Shown piece by piece: positions 50,825-59,791 of a DNA stretch of 64,000 nucleotides (position 1 is its first letter; the number at the start of each line of letters is the position of its first letter). The notes under the pieces were generated by a model, which saw nothing but the letters and a program-made list of their open reading frames with translations, searched no databases and was not told the DNA's origin. The DNA comes from Pectinophora gossypiella (taxonomy: Eukaryota; Arthropoda; Insecta; Lepidoptera; Gelechiidae): the NCBI RefSeq assembly GCF_024362695.1, contig NC_065406.1:13578001-13642000 (forward strand), given 5' to 3'. Made by a program: the position numbers and the translations under genes.

Positions 50825-51210
50825 CATGGTACGCGTACGCGTACTGAAAAGTATCGGCGTCCGAAGGACGTAATATACGATCCCGACGACCCGATTACTC
50901 TAGCCATAGAGGCAGCCAATCAGCTCGCGACACCAAACACTTCAGGACCCCGATACCGACCCCGCCGGCGTGGTCGACGATTTCCCTCATTCAGCGCTTA
51001 CCGTTATCGACCCACTAGGGTCGATTAATTCTTTCAAATATTTTTCCTCTCAAACGACGCCCTGAGCCGAGGTTCGCGCCTAACTGGGCACCCTCAGGCC
51101 TGTTGTCTTAAACGTTGTACCGGGTGAGAGCCTTCAGCGCTCCCCATTTGTCCGGCCAAGTAGTTAATGCCATCTGCGGCAAATCTACAATAAGTCACGT
51201 CAAAAAAAAA
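50825..51210 (+). mobile_element. LINE-E 3' portion, best copy
   Basis: GTACTGAAAAGTATCGGCGT, then codons for YDPDDPITLAIEAANQLATP and a TGA/TAA-rich stretch, CGACCCACTAGGGTCGATTA, GACGCCCTGAGCCGAGGTTC, GCGCTCCCCATTTGTCCGGC and CAAATCTACAATAAGTCACG before an A run. The order of coding end, UTR and poly-A-like tail marks a non-LTR retrotransposon. Confidence 0.8.
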
Positions 51211-51574
51211 AGCTGTCGCGCGACTGTCACACTCCATGGTAAGTCTATACAAAATGTGTCGCGCGGCTTGTAGGTACCCTTAGTACTGACTGTATACTGA
51301 TACGCTGTAACGCCTCCGTCGGCGCTCGCGGATTACGTTCCTTTGTGCGCTGACTGATGTAGCGGACATTGTGACCGCATTGTGAACAAACACAGTTTGT
51401 TTTATGCCAACCAGATGAGATGTAACACGTATCTGTTTTTAAAACGATGCTTATATTGATAAGAAAGAAAGAAAAGCAAGTATTAACACAAAAATAAAGT
51501 AAAAAGTAGTAGTAGTAAAAAAGTATTTATATTAGTAGTGATAATGGTGTTACCTTCTCACACTTAAACACTCA
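51211..51574. other. No gene recognised
   Basis: 51215-51400 is CpG-richer (TGTCGCGCGACTGTCAC, TGTCGCGCGGCTTG) but without coding frame or copy. Confidence 0.4.
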
Positions 51575-51830
51575 CGGCCACCGTAGCCCAGTGGTTGAGG
51601 GTTGGGCTCACGATCCGAATGTTATATTATATGTCCCCATATCACAAAAATCACTTTGTAATCCCTAGTTTGGTTAGGATATTGCAGGCTGATCACCTAA
51701 TTACTGATGTAAGTATGTAGTCGTTACATGAACCGTGTCAGGGGCCTTTAGCGGCTCAGTAATAACCCTGATACCAGGGTTGATGAGGTTGGTATTCCAC
51801 CTCACAACCCACACCGTAATAAGAAGATAG
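51575..51830 (+). mobile_element. SINE-A copy with deleted core
   Basis: Head CGGCCACCGTAGCCCAGTGG, GGGCTCACGATCCG, a short AT replacement, then CACAAAAATCACTTTGTAAT, CAGGCTGATCACCTAATTAC directly joined to TGATGTAAGTATGTAGTCGT and the full tail. The core (GTGCTTCGGAAGGC) is missing. Confidence 0.85.
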
Positions 51831-51849
51831 GACACCACAATCGCGCGTA

Positions 51850-52120
51850 TGCAGGTGTCATCTGGTGTCTTCTTGGATGTGCAACCAATAAACCACCAGG
51901 TTAGGTAGCGTTTATACATATGCATACATGTAGTTGGTGGCGCGACAGCAACTTTTCAAGTTGTGTTACCTCTTCACATCTAAAGACCACTAATATGCCA
52001 CTAGGACATCATGGCGGCTCCACCTCAGATGCGCTACAAACAAAATGTATGCAGGTAACACCTGATGTCTTCTTGGTTGTGCAACCAAGAACACACTAGG
52101 TTAGGTAGCGTTTATATATT
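51850..52120. repeat. Local direct duplication, ~75 bp, 197 bp apart
   Basis: GTATGCAGGTGTCATCTGGT, GTCTTCTTGGATGTGCAACC and AGGTTAGGTAGCGTTTATA at 51850-51922 recur at 52047-52120 with about 85% identity. Confidence 0.8.
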
Positions 52121-52287
52121 AGATCTGTTGAGTTTACAGGCGTCGGCTCGCGCACATAGAATAATGCTATTATACTTTACTTTTAGAAAGAGTAAACCCA
52201 ATTCCACGGCCATTATTGTACCAAATCCGATTTTCTTGCCTTTCTTTTATTCGGTGTCAAATATCACGACTGTTAAAATTTAATAAT

Positions 52288-52618
52288 GAACAGCCTCCGT
52301 GGTCAAGTGGTTAGAGCGTTAGGCTTACGATCTGGAGGCCCGGGTACGATTCCCGATGGGGACATGTTGAAATCACTTTGTGAGACTGTCCTTTGTTTGG
52401 TAAAGACTTTTCAAGCTTGAATCACCTGATTGTCCGAAAAAGTAAGATGATTCCGTGCTTCGGAGGGCACGTTAAGCCGTTGGTCCCGACTATTAGCCGT
52501 AAAAACACCTCCACCAACCCGCAGTGGAGCAGCGTGGTGGAGTATGCTCCATACCCCCTCCGGTTGATTGAGAGGAGGCATGTGTCCAGCAGTGGGACGT
52601 ATATAGGCAGTTTATGTA
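52288..52618 (+). mobile_element. SINE-B copy, full length
   Basis: Head GCCTCCGTGGTCAAGTGGTT, B box GGTACGATTCCCGATGGGG, core GATTCCGTGCTTCGGAGGGC, body GCAGTGGAGCAGCGTGGTGG, tail CAGCAGTGGGACGTATATAG. Plus-strand partner of 35964-36298. Confidence 0.9.
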
Positions 52619-52794
52619 TATCGTTAAAAAATATTTCTTCTGCTTTTATAATAATAACGGTTGAAAGAATATTTTCTTATAAGCTATTACCTACTACTTT
52701 GTTGCATTATTTATAGTAGAATAAATACATTTTGATTATGTAAGTCGAGAACAAATTGCCACAAATTTTCCAAATAGGGGATTTCTGTAGAAAA

Positions 52795-52950
52795 CGTTTA
52801 GTACGATCTACTCTGAACCGGCGTGCGTGTAAGAAACGGTTGATGAATATGTATGAAGCAAGAGAAGTATGTCAGGATCGAAGCAAGTGGAATTCCATCC
52901 ATAGTCTCTAATTACCCCGGTGGGAAATAAACGTGAGTTTATGTATGTAA
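52795..52950 (+). mobile_element. LINE-F 3' end
   Basis: TTTAGTACGATCTACTCTGA, ACCGGCGTGCGTGTAAGAAA and TAAACGTGAGTTTATGTATG. Confidence 0.82.
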
Positions 52951-53410
52951 GTCGAGAAAAAAACAATTAAAGCTTTCATACACCTAAACTGTATAACACA
53001 ACTATTGATTCTACATGTGTAAAACTAAAAAACAAAGTTTAAGAATATTTTTATAATTATTTCTTTTTATTTTAGTGCAATAAAATTTGCATTGTATTGT
53101 ATTGTATTTAAGATAACAAACTATTTACGTATATAAATTATCTGCAAAAAATGTTGAATGCTTTTCACTTATACGCTTATATATAAGATATAAATATGTA
53201 TATAAGTGAAACGATTTTTACGCAGCAGAATTAAACAATACGTTTTGGAGATAACTCCTCATCAATATCCTCACTTACCAATAGGTAAAGTGAAAATGGT
53301 GAGAATTCGTCAAGGTGTATTTCTAAGGTAAACGTTTTAACGAGACAAGAAGTAAAGTCAATAACAGCTTAATTTTGAGTACTTGTAGGTAGGTGTATTA
53401 TACATCTTTT
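52951..53410. other. No gene recognised
   Basis: AT-rich. ACTTATACGCTTATATATAA and ATATATGTATATAAGTG-type inverted text around 53165-53215 may be a hairpin. Confidence 0.4.
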
Positions 53411-53523
53411 ATGTATGTTAGTGACATCGTAATGAAAACTTTGAGACATATGAGTTGATATCATCTCAGAATCAAGGTCTGAATCATCCCCCTCGGTATT
53501 TGTTACGGGGTCACTAACAGCCA
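53411..53523. mobile_element. MITE-B, internally deleted
   Basis: TGTTAGTGACATCGTAATGA ... TGAGTTGATATCATCTCAGA ... GGGGTCACTAACA; only about 112 bp with the arms meeting at ATATCATCTCAG. Confidence 0.75.
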
Positions 53524-53554
53524 TTAGTACTCATATGGCTACCTATTTATACTC

Positions 53555-53700
53555 GTACGGTCACGAGCATTAATATATACACTTTGGTACTATGTCACAT
53601 TAACTTTTTTGACAAATTGAACTGTAAGTCTCACTAAATGTCAAATATGTTAGTGCGACAGAGTCCTAAAGTGGGTACATTATATTGCTCATGACTGTAC
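53555..53700. mobile_element. MITE-A copy between two MITE-B copies
   Basis: GTACGGTCACGAGCATTAAT to GCTCATGACTGTAC. It abuts MITE-B at the shared TACAG..., i.e. the two elements share the same TA. Confidence 0.85.
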
Positions 53701-53915
53701 AGGGTGTAAGTAACATCGTAACAAATACTGAGAAGGGTGAATTAACTCATTACCTATTCTGAGTTAATATCAAGAGAATTTTTCCATCGTAACAGTAAAA
53801 ATTACAAAAAAAATAACATGAATTTTGCGACGGAAAATTCCACTGGATATTAACACAAAATCATGAGCTGAATCATTCCCCTCAGTATTCGTTAAGATGT
53901 CACTAACACCCTGCA
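53698..53915. mobile_element. MITE-B copy
   Basis: TACAGGGTGTAAGTAACATC to GATGTCACTAACACCCTG. Confidence 0.82.
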
Positions 53916-54269
53916 TGTAGTGAATTATATAATATAATATAATATTATATTAAATCAAAACATCATGATAATACAGTTCATACCTCCATCAAATGATTTA
54001 ATTTACAGCCTTATTCTATATAGGCATTTTAAATTCTTTTCAACACACGAATTAATTAGTGATCAAGCAGTCTAGATTAGAGAATGCAATCTCGACTCGC
54101 AATTTTCGGGATCTCGTCTAGTTTATATAAAAAAATGTTAAATTAGAATGGCTGAAAACAATGAAAACTGCTAAGGTACTGCTGCTGCTGCTAAGTGATA
54201 GTGAGGTTAATTAAAACAAAATGTTTTTTGAAGGAAAACAAAAACTTTTTTTCTTCAATATAACTAAGA

Positions 54270-54755
54270 TAGATTGTCCGGATCTCCTCTGCAGTATCAA
54301 GTTACAGGTACCATATAGACAACTACGTCGCAATCGCTTGCTTCACGTTCCTCGTTGTCGCACGAACTACAGAAGCAATAGCTATCTGCCCGGTGCATGA
54401 GTTTATTTAATAGTATCAATGCTGAGTGTGATCTGTTTTGCAGTAGCAGTAGATCTATTAAATCATTGCTTGCCAGTGGTCATTGCAGCTCCTAGTTAGG
54501 TATATTATTTTGTTTAGGTACTTATATTGTGTTTTGTTTTGTTTTATTTTTTAGGTTTGCTTATGTTTTGTTTTATGTTTTTTATTTTGTTTACATAATT
54601 ATTATGTGGTGTTCTCACCTCCGTTAACTGTCTTTTCTCTATCTGTGGTAGCTTGTAATTAGCCTTTATTTATTATTAAGGTTTTGATTGTGTAAATAAT
54701 GCTGTAAGCTCCCCGAATAAAATAAAATAAAATAAAAATAAAACTAACTAAATAA
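54270..54755 (+). pseudogene. LINE 3' end with ORF tail and (TAAAA)n tail
   Basis: The + frame near 54300-54400 reads PYRQLRRNRLLHVPRCRTNY then RSNSYLPGA-stop. It resembles the ORF2 C-terminus of the element at 13468-17321 (L.LRQRSVLRVPFARVNYRRNS). The 3' UTR ends CCCGAATAAAATAAAATAAA, the same tail type. A related but distinct CR1/Jockey-group family. Confidence 0.65.
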
Positions 54756-55079
54756 TAAAGTTATATAACTCAAGGAGATTTGGTCAATCCCGTCAATCTC
54801 CAATGGGATCTCGCCATATTATGCTTCGGGATTGATCCCGAAAAATTAAACGAAATCTCGCGAGATCGGGCATCATCGAGCATTCCCTAGTCTAGATACC
54901 ATGAAATACATTTTATGCCACGAGTCGGAAATACTTTCCACGTGTCAACACTTACGAGCTTTCCTTATGTGTATAAATGAATACTTACATATTTTTCTAG
55001 AATATGATATCAAAACTCTCAGATGCCTGAAATATCAGAATTTTGCGATCTTAGCAACTTCTTCTCCTACGGACTGAGA
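54756..55079. other. No gene recognised
   Basis: 54790-54890 contains repeated GATCTCGCG and GGGATTGATCCCG-like palindromic text, otherwise unassigned. Confidence 0.4.
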
Positions 55080-55245
55080 ACGAATATAAAACATAGAACA
55101 CGTGCAGCCGCTTGTCTTCCCGGGCATGTCGTTAAATCCGACAGATGCATTATGTCCTTTCTAACATAATGGACAATTTTATTGTGCCCCTGACATGGCT
55201 CACGCAACGACCGCGTACTTAAATCAGTAAATCTGTCACCCAGTT
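55080..55245 (+). mobile_element. LINE-G scrap joined to a SINE-A scrap
   Basis: 55085-55180 matches LINE-G (AACATAGAACACGTGCAGCC, CTTCCCGGGCATGTCGTTAA). 55185-55245 is a piece of SINE-A on minus (CCCCTGACATGGCTCACGCA). Confidence 0.6.
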
Positions 55246-55396
55246 TGAGCCGTAACAGATACTTTTTAATCATTGAAGTTGTTACTTTTTCTAGCTCTAA
55301 TTTAATATTGTAATTAAGTACCTAAAGTATTAGTGTTGTTGTGTCTACCTGTAAGTGGCGAGGCGCTTAGTTTTTTTTATATGTATTAACTGCAAA

Positions 55397-55556
55397 CTGA
55401 GAGGAAGGGGTAGACCTAGGATAACATTTATGAAACAAATAAAAGAGAAGGTGCAGGTCGTGTCGTATCGGGAGGTGAAGGTTTTGGCGGGAAGAAGAGA
55501 GGAATGGCGGTTACTCCACCGACAAGAGCGCAGCTCTTAAATAGAGAGAGAGAGAA
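55397..55556 (+). pseudogene. LINE-K ORF C-terminus and tail
   Basis: The frame encodes GRGRPRITFMKQIKEKVQVV, SYREVKVLAGRREEWRLLHR then QERSS-stop, followed by AAATAGAGAGAGAGA. GRGRPR...F..Q is the RTE/CR1-type C-terminal motif. Only the last ~48 residues are present; the ATG-initiated frame starting further upstream is not native. Confidence 0.72.
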
Positions 55557-55617
55557 CTGCAAACTGTAACCATGTATCAGTGTACTTGCCGTTGGTTGAC
55601 CAAATAAATAAATAAAT

Positions 55618-55870
55618 AAAATAAGGAATAACCGGGACCAACGGCTTAACATAAGCATGCGAAACACTGATCATCTTACCTTCAGATAACCGGGATCAGT
55701 CTGTAATGTACGGTCACGAGCATTAATATGTATACACTTTGGTACCATGTCACATTAACTTTTTTGACAAATTGAACTGTAAGTCTCACTAAATGTCAAA
55801 TATGTTAGTGCGACAGAGTCCTAAAGTGGGACATTATATTGCTCATGACTGTACTAACCAAACTAGCAGA
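55618..55870 (-). mobile_element. SINE-A fragment split by MITE-A
   Basis: 55625-55707 is core plus CAGGTGATCAG-type text on minus (ACCGGGACCAACGGCTTAAC), continued after MITE-A at 55855-55868 (TAACCAAACTAGC), where full copies read GTAATGTCCTAACCAAACTA. Confidence 0.75.
55708..55854. mobile_element. MITE-A copy inside SINE-A
   Basis: GTACGGTCACGAGCATTAAT to GCTCATGACTGTAC. The flanking SINE shows that the pre-insertion site had a TA, now at both borders. Confidence 0.88.
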
Positions 55871-56116
55871 GCTAACATGCGCTACGTGATAAATATATCG
55901 ATCGATTCAATAAATTTTGTCGAAATCGATAAGTTTGTATTTTTCCTAACATACGTGTCACGTGTATTTTTCCGTATTTTGACAGAACGACATGACTTAT
56001 GTGGGTTCACATATTAGCACCAATTGACAAAACGACAAAATTATATCGTCAGAATCATTAAAATGACAGTGATAAAATTTTCACGATGCGCATGTTAGCC
56101 CTGTATTAGTCACAAA

Positions 56117-56434
56117 CGAGGAGCTCGGTGGCGCAGCGGTAAACGCGGTCGGTCTGCGATTGTTGAAGTTAAGCAACTTTCGCAAAGGCCGGTCATATGA
56201 TGGGTGACCACAAAAAAAAGTTTTCATCTCGAGCTCCTCCGTGCTTCGGAGGGCACGTTAAGCCGTTGGTCCCGGCTGCATTAGCACTCGTTAATAACCA
56301 TCAATCCGCACTGGGCCCGCGTGATGGTTTAAGGCCCGATCGATAGATTCCTTCCCTATGGATGGATAGGGATCCATCCATAGGGAAGGCCCGTGCCCCA
56401 GCAGTGGGGAAGTTAATGGGCTGATGATGATGAT
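56117..56434 (+). mobile_element. SINE-5S copy, full length with internal duplication
   Basis: All modules as at 31366. The palindromic block CCTTCCCTATGGATGGATAG then GGATCCATCCATAGGGAAGG forms an enlarged perfect inverted repeat at about 56350-56390, longer than in the other copies. Flanks share CACAAA only. Confidence 0.9.
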
Positions 56435-56818
56435 GAGCCACAAAGCGCAGCGGCTCAATAGTAACCATGACACTAGGGTGATGAGATTATTTGACCTAAA
56501 GTAAGATTTTGTCGGTTTTGACGACATACCGGAGAAAATACGTCTTTGTAGCGCTTCCTTGACCTAACCAGGAATCGAACACCTGCGGTCTCTTGTTTGA
56601 TGGTCACGATGTCAAGCCATTGCACACTACATAGTCATAAGTTTAATCACAGTACATAGACTATTTTGACAAAATAACATGACTATATCCCAATTGGGAT
56701 GTCAGAGGTACATCCATAGCAAGATGAATTAAGTACCCACAGATCTATGAAAATATTGAACCTTTGTGTATGTATTATAACCTGTATCTGACAAGATCGT
56801 TTATGATCATGTACTTAT
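56435..56818. other. No gene recognised
   Basis: GACTATATCCCAATTGGGAT at 56683 recurs at 20050 and 23612, a further dispersed repeat. The sequence just upstream of 56819 may belong to the left LTR of the Copia remnant but I cannot place its start. Confidence 0.4.
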
Positions 56819-57143
56819 TTAAATTTTGAATCACTTCTTGTCAATCAATCGTGTTTCTATCTTAACAATGGTTATGGGCGAATAAAAATCCCAACAAAAA
56901 CTAGAAATGCGAGTATATTTTTGATATGATGATAAAGAGAATTGCGTGTACAACTGTAGTGGGAACGTAATGTGTGCGTGAACGTAGAAAAGAGCGTCGA
57001 GGGCACAAGAGTAAACAAAAATGAGTTCCGTTCGTATCGAATATCTAAATAATGAAAACTATGAAAGTTGGCGTCTTCAGGTCGAAGCTTTACTTAAATT
57101 TTGAATCACTTCTTGTCAATCAATCGTGTTTCTATCTTAACAA
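56819..57143 (+). mobile_element. Copia-type LTR retrotransposon remnant, massively deleted
   Basis: A 50-bp perfect direct repeat (TTAAATTTTGAATCACTTCT ... TCTATCTTAACAA) at 56819-56868 and 57094-57143 represents LTR 3' ends. Right after the first copy comes ATGGTTATGGGCG, resembling the Copia primer-binding site (GGTTATGGGC, complementary to the initiator-Met tRNA interior). Then comes a leader and an ATG at 57021. The ORF begins MSSVRIEYLNNENYESWRLQ VEALLK, the start of a Copia gag (LN.ENYESW...EALL motif), and is cut by fusion to the second LTR end. Confidence 0.75.
57021..57106 (+). pseudogene. Copia gag N-terminal fragment
   Basis: About 27 codons of gag remain: MSSVRIEYLNNENYESWRLQ then VEALLK. 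After that the frame runs into LTR sequence (TTTTGA) and stops. The rest of gag, protease, integrase and reverse transcriptase is missing. In Copia elements this region begins the capsid precursor. Confidence 0.7.
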
Positions 57144-57144
57144 C

Positions 57145-57215
57145 ATCACCAAGCTTTCTGTTAGACCAACGGGATAGGTGAGCCGCATCGCCATCAAGTC
57201 AACTGTGTTAGCGTA
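57145..57215 (-). repeat. Dispersed repeat H
   Basis: AAGCTTTCTGTTAGACCAAC, GAGCCGCATCGCCATC and AACTGTGTTAG. It follows the Copia LTR end directly. Confidence 0.6.
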
Positions 57216-57597
57216 AAAGTCGATTTACTTAAGGTTCAATAAAATAAAGGCGTTATTTTCTTATCTCAATAAACTTTTTCAAAAGTACGTCACAAACTTT
57301 TGTTTGCTCAAGTGTCAAAGGAAATTTCCTCAAAAAAAAAATCGGCGCCAAGTTTTTCCCACTTCCAAAAGGATATTGAAAGTCAACAAATGAAGGTGCG
57401 AACAATTTCTAAGGAAAAGTATTATAATAGCAAATCAAGTGGGAAATTGGAATCAGGAGGCCACAGATTTAGAAAACTGGCCAAGTGCGCGTCAGATTCG
57501 CGCACGAAGGGTTCCTCATCATTGACTTAGTAAACAATTTATATCGAGCAAATAAATCGCGTTTGTTGTATGTATGGGAGCCCCCCTTAAATACTGA
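57216..57597. other. No gene; MITE-C start near 57475
   Basis: CTGGCCAAGTGCGCGTCAGA and TTCGCGCACGAAGGGTTCC at 57478 fit the start of MITE-C, which then ends abruptly. The + frame at 57300-57530 is lysine/serine rich and not recognised. Confidence 0.45.
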
Positions 57598-57880
57598 ACG
57601 AAAACTTTGAGAGATGATTGAAACCATGATTCTGAGTTGATATCAAATGGAATTTACTGTCGCAAAAGTCATCATCAGTAATTTAAGAGCCACGCTCTTG
57701 TCGGTGTAGCATTCTCCATGCTACTTTTTTAGGGAAATATAGGGCAGCGGTTTCCCTCTTGGCTTCCGCCCCGCAATTCTCTGACTGACGCGAATGAGAT
57801 GGCACCCAGAGTAGTCTATTTAAGAGCCGTACTAGGATTCCTGCAAAAGTATGAAACTGAAAATGATTAAAAGTTGGTAC
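57598..57880. mobile_element. MITE-B arm split by LINE-D
   Basis: ACGAAAACTTTGAGAGATGA to GTCGCAAAAGT (57598-57669), resumed after the insertion with GCAAAAGTATGAAACTGAAA (57843-57875). The second arm is absent. Confidence 0.78.
57670..57842 (-). mobile_element. LINE-D 3' end with 8-bp TSD
   Basis: CATCATCAGTAATTTAAGAG, TTGTCGGTGTAGCATTCTCC, GAGTAGTCTATTTAAGAGCC. Flanked by GCAAAAGT at 57662-57669 and 57843-57850. The GATGATG-type tail lies at the left (minus strand). It is related to LINE-K through the GAGC(C/T)(A/G)CGCTCTTGTCGGTG motif. Confidence 0.85.
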
Positions 57881-58050
57881 GGCAGGGAGAGGAAGACCTG
57901 GAAGGCCATCTATTGTCCAATTGGAGTTGTTCTTAGAAAAGGGTCGGAAACTTTTGATTAATGTGGAGGAAGCAAGAGAAGTGTGACAGGTTTTAAGCAA
58001 ATGAAATTCCATAGTCTTACCCCGGTGGGAAATAGGCGTGAGTTTATGTA
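57880..58050 (+). mobile_element. LINE-F 3' end
   Basis: Encodes GRGRPGRPSI at the start, then the VEEARE codons (AATGTGGAGGAAGCAAGAGA) and GGCGTGAGTTTATGTATGTA. Confidence 0.8.
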
Positions 58051-58076
58051 TGTATGTTTACCTTTTTACATGATGG

Positions 58077-58235
58077 ACTAATGTTATGGGCGATAGGCTG
58101 ATCCCTTATCACCATAAGGTTCATCATATCCATCTTTGGAATTCGTATCAACAGTGGCTGCAAGTTGTCTTTGATTACTTGTGGCTCTGCCCACCCCATT
58201 AGGGATTACGGGCGTGAGTTTATGTATGTATGTTT
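58077..58235 (+). mobile_element. LINE-G 3' end
   Basis: GGACTAATGTTATGGGCGAT to GGGCGTGAGTTTATGTATGT. It lies in tandem behind LINE-F, and the two tails end identically (GTGAGTTTATGTATGTATGT then TACCTTTTT). Confidence 0.82.
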
Positions 58236-58610
58236 ACCTTTTTAAGATGATTAGGTCTACGTTATTAACGTGTGTCAAGTGATTCTTTGTTACTTGTGAT
58301 TCTAATATTAACATAACATTAATATTACGTAAAAAATCTTTTAAATTTTTTGAACAAATTTCGTATTCAAGAATTATTACTACCCTGGGATGGAGAATGT
58401 AACTGAAAGTTACGTCGAGAAAAAACTTGAAAACAACAAAACTATCTAGGCTATGAAAACTTTAGTCGGTGCCTCGTTCAAACGGTCAATTTGCGTATAA
58501 GTGTGCAGTTTGTTAAATTACTCGATGACACTAACTTATCGGAAATATTCAGTTAAGTTATGTTATTAAACAAATTAATTTACGTATTTGAGCTTAGATT
58601 CGTAACAGAC
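58236..58610. other. No gene recognised
   Basis: AT-rich, no repeat match. Confidence 0.45.
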
Positions 58611-58615
58611 TTTAA

Positions 58616-58776
58616 CACGTTTACTGTGTAACCGAAAATTAGATATGGACCCCTCATGTGCAATGTTATTTTTCGACAACCACACTATGGCAAGAAAAAA
58701 TGTGCCCCACATATGGGACATGCATGTATGAGTTTCAAATTTATTGCCTCATATGTGGTTCATACACAGGAACGTG
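58616..58776. mobile_element. piggyBac-type MITE, 161 bp
   Basis: TTAA at 58612-58615 and 58777-58780. The ends CACGTTTACTGTG and CACAGGAACGTG are inverted. The centre has CCCACATATGGGACATGCAT. Overlapping frames are chance. Confidence 0.82.
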
Positions 58777-58780
58777 TTAA

Positions 58781-59329
58781 AAATGGCACTAAACAACAAA
58801 AGAATTATAAGAATATGCGTGGCAGACCATTCACCGTTACACCTGGGCTATGGCACATCCCGAATACTCCATACAAAGATCTTGTTTTTACCGTGTGCCC
58901 CCTCACCCCGAGCGTGCGAGCGGGACATACAGACTGCGCTAGCTACCTGACTCCTTACCTTCTTAAGGCGTAAATAAACTTAAATGGCGTCTTTCGGGTG
59001 TGAGGCAAGTAATGCTTGCTCTAAACTCGTATTTCATAATTGCATACGGAAAAAGAAAATGGACACTTTTTATACAAGTACAAATTTATATCAAAATGTT
59101 AAGTACATTTATTTATCAAACGTTTCAGTTTAAGTAATAATAATGTTTTAGTTTTTTTGTGGTGTTTAGTATGTGTTGTTGACCGAAGGATATACATAAG
59201 CCAGCTGTATTCGGCCATGGCGACAAGTTTCCAATCCAGGAGCGCCTAAGATGCGCTCTTATATGTAACCGATCTTAGCAGTGAATATATGGCCACGTTC
59301 ACTGCTCGTCAGCACACCTCCTTTTCGCA
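58781..59329. other. No gene recognised
   Basis: A + frame up to 58973 includes sequence of the MITE and is not supported. 58940-59270 unassigned. Confidence 0.4.
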
Positions 59330-59650
59330 GGATATACGATCATGACGACGCGATTACTTTAAACATAGAGACGGCCATAGAGCTGGCGACAACACACTTC
59401 CGGACCCCGATACTGACCCCGCTGCCGGGTTCCCGCGATCAGCGCTTATTGTTATCAGCTCACTATTAGGGTCGTTTAATTGATTCAAATATTATCCTCT
59501 CAGAGACGCCCTGAGCCGAGGTTCACTTCCAACTTAACTATCTCGGGCTTGTCTTAATTTTTGTTCCGGGTAGGAGCCCTAAGCGATCCCTATTTGTTCA
59601 GCCAAGTAGTTAATGTCATTTACAGCAAATCTACAATAAGTCACGTAAAA
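59330..59650 (+). mobile_element. LINE-E 3' portion
   Basis: GGATATACGATCATGACGAC, TAGAGACGGCCATAGAGCTG, GACGCCCTGAGCCGAGGTTC and TACAGCAAATCTACAATAAG then TCACGTAAAAAAA. Diverged from 50825. Confidence 0.75.
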
Positions 59651-59791
59651 AAATATGTTTTGTAAACTTTTTCATCAAGTAACTAAACAAATGCAAACTT
59701 CCCGAAATGTTTCAACTAAGTATTCGTTTTGTTTAGTTGGCGAACAAAATAACTCCTTAGAGAGTACTGGGATCGTTTCCTCATGCACTAT

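Noticed and set aside
50421..50873. ORF of 150 codons
   Set aside because: It reads across MITE-B arms and a LINE-E boundary; no coherent protein.
56117..56210. 5S rRNA gene
   Set aside because: Only the internal promoter-like half resembles 5S; the 5' part is tRNA-like and the unit is dispersed with TSDs.
57300..57530. Lysine/serine-rich ORF of 76 codons as a host gene
   Set aside because: No homologous motif, no splice or poly-A signals, and it runs into a MITE-C start.
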